Assembly (NCBI GenBank): GCA_036501845.1
Contig: DASXZO010000045.1
Span: forward strand, 1-42,765
Direction of reading: 5' to 3'
Origin: JBBREP01 sp036501845
Lineage (GTDB): Bacteria > Actinomycetota > Acidimicrobiia > IMCC26256 > PALSA-610
DNA length: 42,765 nucleotides
The notes under the pieces are model-generated. The model was not told where the DNA came from. It did not search any database and worked only from the letters and a program-made list of their open reading frames with translations. Shown here piece by piece: positions 38,197-42,765 of this stretch. Both the position numbers and the translations under genes were made by a program. Numbering within the stretch: the stretch's first letter is position 1; each line of letters begins with the position of its first letter.

Positions 38197-38819
38197 CACG
38201 ACGCGCGTGCCGTCCGTTGTTGTTCGGCGCGCTTGCGTTGCTTGGTGCTCTTGCCGCTTGTTCATCGTCAAGCCAGGCCGCGCCGCGGAGCAACGCCGAC
38301 CGTGCCGCGGCCGACAAGCAGATGCTCATTGCCGGCGGCGCGACGACGAACGCGGCGGACTGCCTGTTTTCCATCGTCGGAGCGGAACCGAACGCCTTGG
38401 TCGACCTGAACGTCGTCAAGTACCGGCGAATGGTCGCGTGCTTCGACTCACCTTCGGCGGCCGGAAAGTGGATGCAGACGTACCAGCAGTACATGGCGAC
38501 GCATTCGAAGCAGTTTGACAACGGGCCGATCGTCACGCTGGCCGACGCCCAACGCCTGTGCACGACACTTCACACTCGGCGTTATCCGAAGCAACACGTG
38601 AATGTCCGAAGCTTCGGCGCTGACGGCTCGGCCCTTTGTGCGGTTGATGTCGGTGCTTCATGGCGATGCACGGAAACGGGCAACGGTGTATCGGGAGCCT
38701 CGTGGGGCAAAGTTCAGAGCTACGTCGACGTCACCAGCGACGGTTCAGCCCGCGTGCTCCAGACAACAACGATGCCGCCGTGCGACGGCCACCTCGTGGT
38801 CACGCCTCCGACGAACTGA
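38193..38819 (+). CDS. Lipoprotein with the same two-Cys domain as the gene at 36004-36297
   Basis: A 208-residue lipoprotein. The signal peptide ends LAAC with Cys23 as lipidation site. Residues 118-154 contain LADAQRLCTTLHTRRYPK and then DGSALCAVDVG, matching the motif of the smaller lipoprotein at about half of 37 aligned positions. Several more Cys (for example in VACFDSP, SWRCTET and MPPCDGH) suggest disulfides in the exocytoplasmic space. Function is unknown. GTG 38193 overlaps the upstream membrane-protein gene by four bases. It converges on pilC with a 54 bp gap. Confidence 0.75.
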   Translation: MTRRACRPLLFGALALLGALAACSSSSQAAPRSNADRAAADKQMLIAGGATTNAADCLFSIVGAEPNALVDLNVVKYRRMVACFDSPSAAGKWMQTYQQYMATHSKQFDNGPIVTLADAQRLCTTLHTRRYPKQHVNVRSFGADGSALCAVDVGASWRCTETGNGVSGASWGKVQSYVDVTSDGSARVLQTTTMPPCDGHLVVTPPTN

Positions 38820-38873
38820 CCGACGCGACCGTCGAGACGGACGGGGCTTCACGGAACCGTTACGAACCAACGT

Positions 38874-40094
38874 TCACTTGATCAGCTTGATGATGTTGAA
38901 CATTGGTAGGTAGAGGCTGATCACCATGCCGCCGACGCAGGCGCCCATGACGACGATCAGTAGGGGCTCGATGAGGCTGGTGAGCGCGGCGACGGTTGCT
39001 TCGATCTCCTGGTCGTAGAAGTCGGCGATCTTGTCGAGCATCTCGTCGACAGCGCCCGTCTCCTCACCCACGGCCATCATCTGCGTGACCATCGGCGGGA
39101 ACACCGCATGTTCCTCGAGCCGGCCGGCGAGAGGCTCGCCCTGTTTCACCGCACTCTGCCCATCGCGCACTGCCGTTGCCACCACGTCGTTGCCCGATGT
39201 GTCGGCCACGATGTCGAGCGACTCGAGGATCGGCACGCCGGAACGCACGAGGGCCGACAACGTACGGCTGAATCGCGCGAGCGCGGTCTTGCGCACGAGC
39301 GGGCCGAAGATCGGTGCGCGCAGCTTGATGCGATCCCACTTCTTGCGGCCTGACTCGGTCTGGATCCAACGCCGGAACGACACCACGATCGCAACGCCGG
39401 CGATTGCGACCAAATACCACATGCCTCGTACGAACGACGAGATGTCGATGAGGATCTGCGTGGGCGTTGGCAGCTTGCCGCCGAGTTGCTTGTAGAGCGA
39501 CTTGAACATCGGGATGATGAACAACAACATCGCCGACACGATCAACAGCACGAGGATGCCCACGACGACCGGGTAGGTCATCGCCGACTTCACCTTCCGG
39601 CGCAGCTCCACCTGCTTCTCGATCGTGTGCGCGAGCCGTTGCAGCACACTGTCGAGCGCGCCGCTCACCTCACCGGCACGCACCATCGACACGTAGAGCG
39701 TGTTGAACGTCTTCGGGTGCTTGGAGAGCGCCACCGACAGGCTCGCGCCCTTCTCGACGTCCATGCGCACCTGGTTGATCACGACCGCGAACGCCTTGTT
39801 CTCGGTCTGTTCAGCCAGGATGTTCAGTGCGCGCAGCAGCGACAGGCCGGAATTGATCATCGTGGCGAACTGTCGCGAGAACACCGCGACGTCCTTGACC
39901 TTGATCCCCGTGCGCCCCGGGATGTGGAGCTCCTTGCCGAGCGTCTCCGACTTCTGCGCGGTCACTCCAATGGGCGTGTAGCCCATCGATCGCAGCTTGG
40001 CGACGAGCAGCTGTTCGTTGTCGGCGTCGAGCGAACCCTCGACGAGCTTCCCGCCCTTGTCGCGAACCTTGTACGCGTATGTCGTGGCAGTCAT
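38874..40094 (-). CDS. pilC: Type IV pilus inner-membrane platform protein PilC
   Basis: A 406-residue polytopic protein with two T2SSF domains. The N-terminal part (YAYKVRDKGGKLVEGSLDAD) and the motif DVAVFSRQFATMINSGLSLL are typical. Membrane segments include VVVGILVLLIVSAMLLFIIP, MWYLVAIAGVAIVVSF and LLIVVMGACVGGMVISLYLP. The repeated domain motif recurs as KTALARFSRTLSALVRSGVP. PilC transmits ATPase motion to pilin subunits. It is 13 bp after pilT in the same direction. In most pilus clusters pilin and assembly genes follow closely; here they resume only at 16894. Confidence 0.95.
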   Translation of the reverse strand: MTATTYAYKVRDKGGKLVEGSLDADNEQLLVAKLRSMGYTPIGVTAQKSETLGKELHIPGRTGIKVKDVAVFSRQFATMINSGLSLLRALNILAEQTENKAFAVVINQVRMDVEKGASLSVALSKHPKTFNTLYVSMVRAGEVSGALDSVLQRLAHTIEKQVELRRKVKSAMTYPVVVGILVLLIVSAMLLFIIPMFKSLYKQLGGKLPTPTQILIDISSFVRGMWYLVAIAGVAIVVSFRRWIQTESGRKKWDRIKLRAPIFGPLVRKTALARFSRTLSALVRSGVPILESLDIVADTSGNDVVATAVRDGQSAVKQGEPLAGRLEEHAVFPPMVTQMMAVGEETGAVDEMLDKIADFYDQEIEATVAALTSLIEPLLIVVMGACVGGMVISLYLPMFNIIKLIK

Positions 40095-40107
40095 GAGGCG
40101 GCCGCTC

Positions 40108-41661
40108 CTATCCCGTCACGAGACGACGGAGGTCGTCCTCGTTGGCGCACCGTTCGGCGGCTTCTTCACGCGTGATGCGCCGCGCACGCACGAGCGCGGC
40201 GAGCGTCATGTCCATCGTGACCATCCCGTACTTCCCGCCTGCTTGCAGCATCGAATAGATCTGGTGCACCTTCGCCTCGCGGATGAGGTTGCGAATCGCG
40301 GGCGTGGCCACCAGCACCTCGCACGCGGCCGCGCGACCGGTGCCGTCGGCCGTCGGCACGAGCTGTTGGGTCACGATCCCCTGCAAGCTCGACGCGAGCT
40401 GCACGCGGATCTGCTGCTGTTGGTGCGCGGGGAACACGTCGATGATGCGGTCGATCGACTGAGGCGCATCCTGGGTGTGCAAGGTGGCGAACACGAGGTG
40501 ACCTGTCTCCGCGGCGGTAAGCGCGGTCGAGATCGTCTCGAGGTCGCGCATCTCGCCCACGAGGATCACATCGGGGTCCTGGCGCAGCACGTGCTTGAGC
40601 GCGTTGGCGAACGACTGCGTGTCCTCGCCCACTTCACGTTGGTTCACCAGCGCGCGCTTGTGCTGGTGCAGGAACTCGATGGGGTCCTCCACCGTCATGA
40701 TGTGGACGGCCTTCTCGCGGTTGATGATGTCGATGAGGCTCGCGAGGGTCGTGCTCTTGCCGGAACCAGTCGGTCCGGTCACGAGCACGAGCCCTCGCGG
40801 CAAGTAGGCGAACTGGCGGACGGACGCCGGAACGCCAAGCGTGTCGAAGTCGACGATCTCGTACGGGATCGCGCGCATCACGCAGCCGACGCTGTCGCGC
40901 TGCAAGAAGAGATTGAGACGGAAACGGCTGCGGCCGGGAAGCGTGTAGCTCGTGTCGAGCTCGAGGTTCGACTCGAACTTCTCGCGCTGTTTCTGCGAGA
41001 TGATCGAGTACACCATCTGGCGCACCTGGCTGCCGTTGAGCACCGGGAACTCGGTGAGCGGCCGCAGCTCACCGTTCACGCGGATCACCGGATGTGAGCC
41101 TGCAGTGAGGTGGAGGTCGGAACCGCGCTGGTCGATCACCTGCTCGAGCAGGTCGTTGATGTGCACGTCGTCGGGGCCCATCGCGGCGCCGAGCTCCGGC
41201 GGTCCGAGCACCTGCTCGGGCGCCGCGCCATACACCGTGTCGATCGCTCGCTCGAGCTCGACGCGGTCGGCCGCCGCCGCGATCACCTCGTAGCCGGTCG
41301 CGCGGCCCACTGCCTCGACCGCGGCGTTGTCACCCGGGTCGGCGAACGCCACGATCAGGCGCGGGCCGTCGAAGTCGATGGCGAGCGCAAGGTGATTGCG
41401 GGCGATGTCGGCCGGGATCAGCGACGCCGCGTCCTGGTGTAGCGGCGTGTCGTGGAAGTCGACGAAACGCACACCGATGCTCTCGGCGAGCGCCGCGGTC
41501 AGGTCCTTGTGCCCCACGAGCCCGCGCTCGAGCAGCACCGCCGGGAGCGGCTTGGCGCTCTGGTCGGCCGCGGCCAGCGCCTCCTCGAGGTCGCTGCGGC
41601 TCAGCACGTGACGATCGACGAGCGTCTCCCCAAACCGTCGTGCCGGCTGCTGCGCCACCAC
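40108..41661 (-). CDS. pilT: Pilus retraction ATPase PilT with N-terminal MshEN-like domain
   Basis: A 517-residue protein, much longer than typical PilT (about 350). Residues 7-145 form a T2SSE_N/MshEN-like domain: RRFGETLVDRHVLSRSDLEE followed by LPAVLLERGLVGHKDLTAAL, the paired motif that binds c-di-GMP in some PilB/MshE ATPases. The PilT core runs from about 160: SDLHLTAGSHPVIRVNGEL, Walker A GPTGSGKSTTL at 295-305, DPDVILVGEMRD, and the His box VFATLHTQDAPQSID. GTG 41661 has AAGGGG six bases upstream. It powers pilus retraction and twitching. A PilU-like role is possible. Confidence 0.93.
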   Translation of the reverse strand: MVAQQPARRFGETLVDRHVLSRSDLEEALAAADQSAKPLPAVLLERGLVGHKDLTAALAESIGVRFVDFHDTPLHQDAASLIPADIARNHLALAIDFDGPRLIVAFADPGDNAAVEAVGRATGYEVIAAAADRVELERAIDTVYGAAPEQVLGPPELGAAMGPDDVHINDLLEQVIDQRGSDLHLTAGSHPVIRVNGELRPLTEFPVLNGSQVRQMVYSIISQKQREKFESNLELDTSYTLPGRSRFRLNLFLQRDSVGCVMRAIPYEIVDFDTLGVPASVRQFAYLPRGLVLVTGPTGSGKSTTLASLIDIINREKAVHIMTVEDPIEFLHQHKRALVNQREVGEDTQSFANALKHVLRQDPDVILVGEMRDLETISTALTAAETGHLVFATLHTQDAPQSIDRIIDVFPAHQQQQIRVQLASSLQGIVTQQLVPTADGTGRAAACEVLVATPAIRNLIREAKVHQIYSMLQAGGKYGMVTMDMTLAALVRARRITREEAAERCANEDDLRRLVTG

Positions 41662-41704
41662 AATGCACCCCTTCTCGCACGAAATGACCGTTTAGTCCGC
41701 CCCT

Positions 41705-41733
41705 CTATCGGCACCACGAGCCCCTTACCTTGA
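41705..41733 (-). promoter_or_regulatory. Sigma-28/WhiG-like promoter for pilT-pilC
   Basis: Minus-strand TCAAG (41729-41733) and GCCGATAG (41705-41712) are 16 nt apart, the same word pair and spacing as before pilA. GCCGATAG differs from the FliA/WhiG -10 GCCGATAA at one position. Transcription would start near 41697, giving a leader of about 36 nt that holds the AAGGGG ribosome-binding site. Confidence 0.58.
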
Positions 41734-41756
41734 CGGCCCGGCGCGGGGGCAACCTC

Positions 41757-41895
41757 GATCAGGGCGGCGAGCGGAGCCGCGCAGGAGCGCCAGCGACTGA
41801 GCCGCGAAGCGAGTTCGCAGCGAAGCGGACTGAGTGGGACCGGCAAGCAGAGCGCCAGCGGAGCTGTCGGTACCGCGACGGACGCGGAGCAATAG
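41757..41895. repeat. Repeat-rich region downstream of pilB, including the second 54-bp repeat copy
   Basis: The right part (41842-41895) matches 14797-14850 at 48 of 54 positions and starts directly after the pilB TAA when read on the minus strand. The left part (41757-41841) has related words (GGCGGCGAGCGGAGCCGCG, GGAGCGCCAGCGACTGAG) and an inverted repeat GCGAA...TTCGC. No gene is present. It separates the pilB stop from the pilT promoter and may serve as a 3-prime stem-loop for pilB. Confidence 0.7.
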
Positions 41896-42765
41896 TTACG
41901 CCACGACGCGGAAGATCTCCTCGAAGCTGGTCATCCCCAGGCCGACCTTGCGCAGGCCGTCTTGGCGGAGCGAGAGCATCCCTTGCATCACCGCCAGCTT
42001 GGCGATGTCCTCGCTCGACCTGCGCTCGAGGATCGCTCGCTCGACATCCTCGGTGACCATCATCACCTCGTGGATGCCGAAACGGCCTCGATATCCAGTC
42101 CGTCCGCAGGCGCCGCAGCCGATGGCGCGGTAGACCGTCGGCCAGTCGTCGAGCGCGTCGACGTCCCAGCCGGCCTGCAACATCTCGGCTTCGGTGGGTG
42201 AGTACGGCTCCTTGCACTTGTCGCACAACTTGCGCGCGAGCCGCTGCGCCACGATGCAGTCGAGCGCCGACGTCACGAGGAAGGGCTCGACGCCCATCTC
42301 CACGAGCCGCATCGGCGTGGACGCGGCATCGTTCGTGTGCAGCGTCGACAGCACGAGGTGGCCGGTGAGCGCGGCCTCGATCGCGATCACAGCGGTCTCC
42401 CGGTCGCGAATCTCACCGACGAGCACGATGTCGGGGTCGGAGCGCAGGATCGACCGCAGCGCGGCCGCGAATGTGAGGCCCGCCTTCGGGTGCACCTGCA
42501 CCTGATTGATGCCGGCGAGCCGGTACTCCACCGGGTCTTCCACCGTGATGATGTTGCGATCAGGTTGATTGAGGATGTTCAACGTGGCGTACAGCGTGGT
42601 CGACTTACCCGATCCGGTCGGCCCGGTCACGAGGATCGTGCCGTAGGGCTTGCGATACGAGTCGGCGAAGCGGTCGAGCGTCTCGGGCAGGAAACCGAGC
42701 TCGCCGAGCCGTAGCAACGCGGTGCCCTTGTCGAGAATTCGCAGCACGATCTTCTCGCCGTGCAC
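41896..42765 (-). CDS. pilB: Pilus extension ATPase PilB, N-terminus beyond the window
   Basis: The C-terminal 289 residues of PilB/GspE; the frame continues past the window edge, so the M at the edge is not necessarily the start. The ATPase motifs are TILVTGPTGSGKSTTLYATL (Walker A), ITVEDPVEYRLAGINQVQV (Asp box), DPDIVLVGEIRDRET (Walker B) and LVLSTLHTNDAASTP (His box). The zinc-binding tetracysteine pairs CDKC and CGAC, with GRTGYRGRFGIHEV after them, separate PilB from PilT. It drives pilus polymerisation. The stop is followed at once by a repeat region and then the pilT promoter. Confidence 0.95.
   Translation of the reverse strand: MHGEKIVLRILDKGTALLRLGELGFLPETLDRFADSYRKPYGTILVTGPTGSGKSTTLYATLNILNQPDRNIITVEDPVEYRLAGINQVQVHPKAGLTFAAALRSILRSDPDIVLVGEIRDRETAVIAIEAALTGHLVLSTLHTNDAASTPMRLVEMGVEPFLVTSALDCIVAQRLARKLCDKCKEPYSPTEAEMLQAGWDVDALDDWPTVYRAIGCGACGRTGYRGRFGIHEVMMVTEDVERAILERRSSEDIAKLAVMQGMLSLRQDGLRKVGLGMTSFEEIFRVVA

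Noticed and set aside
37564..38271. Minus-strand frame of 235 codons opposite the small membrane protein and lipoprotein genes
   Set aside because: The plus-strand reading has membrane helices, a lipobox and a GTGA overlap; the antisense product is low-complexity and lacks a start signal.
1..42765. CRISPR arrays, insertion sequences, integrase genes, rRNA operons
   Set aside because: No regularly spaced direct repeats with unique spacers, no transposase or integrase motifs and no rRNA-like sequences were seen on either strand.

Overview
The window is high-GC, densely packed bacterial chromosome and reads as an actinobacterium, most likely a member of the Acidimicrobiia or a relative. That placement is inference. 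It rests on the DUF2017-clpS-nusB-efp-aro block running into a Gram-positive type IV pilus (T4P) locus, on Thr/Ser/Pro-rich pilus proteins, on frequent GTG starts and on many apparently leaderless promoters. No rRNA, complete tRNA, CRISPR array, transposase or integrase was seen.

Region 1 (1-16,894, every gene on the minus strand) is read from high to low coordinates. It holds two pilins, prepilin peptidase PilD, a small excisionase/MerR-type HTH regulator, a PilM-PilN fusion, PilO, a PilP-like protein, then aroC, aroK, an unusual DivIVA-like/AroB fusion, aroQ, an M24 peptidase, efp, nusB, clpS, DUF2017, and a MoxR-DUF58-transglutaminase operon cut by the window edge. Most junctions overlap by 1-26 bp or are only a few bases apart. 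Upstream of the major pilin lies a convincing GEMM-I cyclic-di-GMP riboswitch, preceded by a sigma-28/WhiG-like promoter.

Region 2 (about 17,136-38,873) is a mixed-strand accessory block of about 21.8 kb that separates pilBTC from the rest of the pilus genes. It carries a Rieske oxygenase diverging from a FadD-like acyl-CoA synthetase, a SoxA-type flavoenzyme and an SDR; a three-gene envelope cluster (holin-like, DUF3618, amphipathic protein); a carboxymuconolactone decarboxylase-like protein; glgA-glgC-GH57 converging on a coupled MBL-P450-acyl-CoA synthetase-glgP operon; and a stretch of small poorly known genes. The last includes two convergent paralogous CxxC micro-proteins, two lipoproteins sharing a two-Cys domain, a zinc-ribbon protein and small orphan genes.

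Region 3 (38,874-42,765, minus strand) holds pilC, pilT with an N-terminal MshEN-like domain, and the C-terminal part of pilB. The pilT promoter has the same TCAAG-N16-GCCGAT motif as the pilA promoter. Taken together, the riboswitch on the major pilin, a possible c-di-GMP-binding domain on the retraction ATPase and a shared alternative-sigma promoter suggest a c-di-GMP-controlled pilus regulon in this actinobacterium. This is the main system-level proposal. The DivIVA-AroB fusion is the most unusual single protein.
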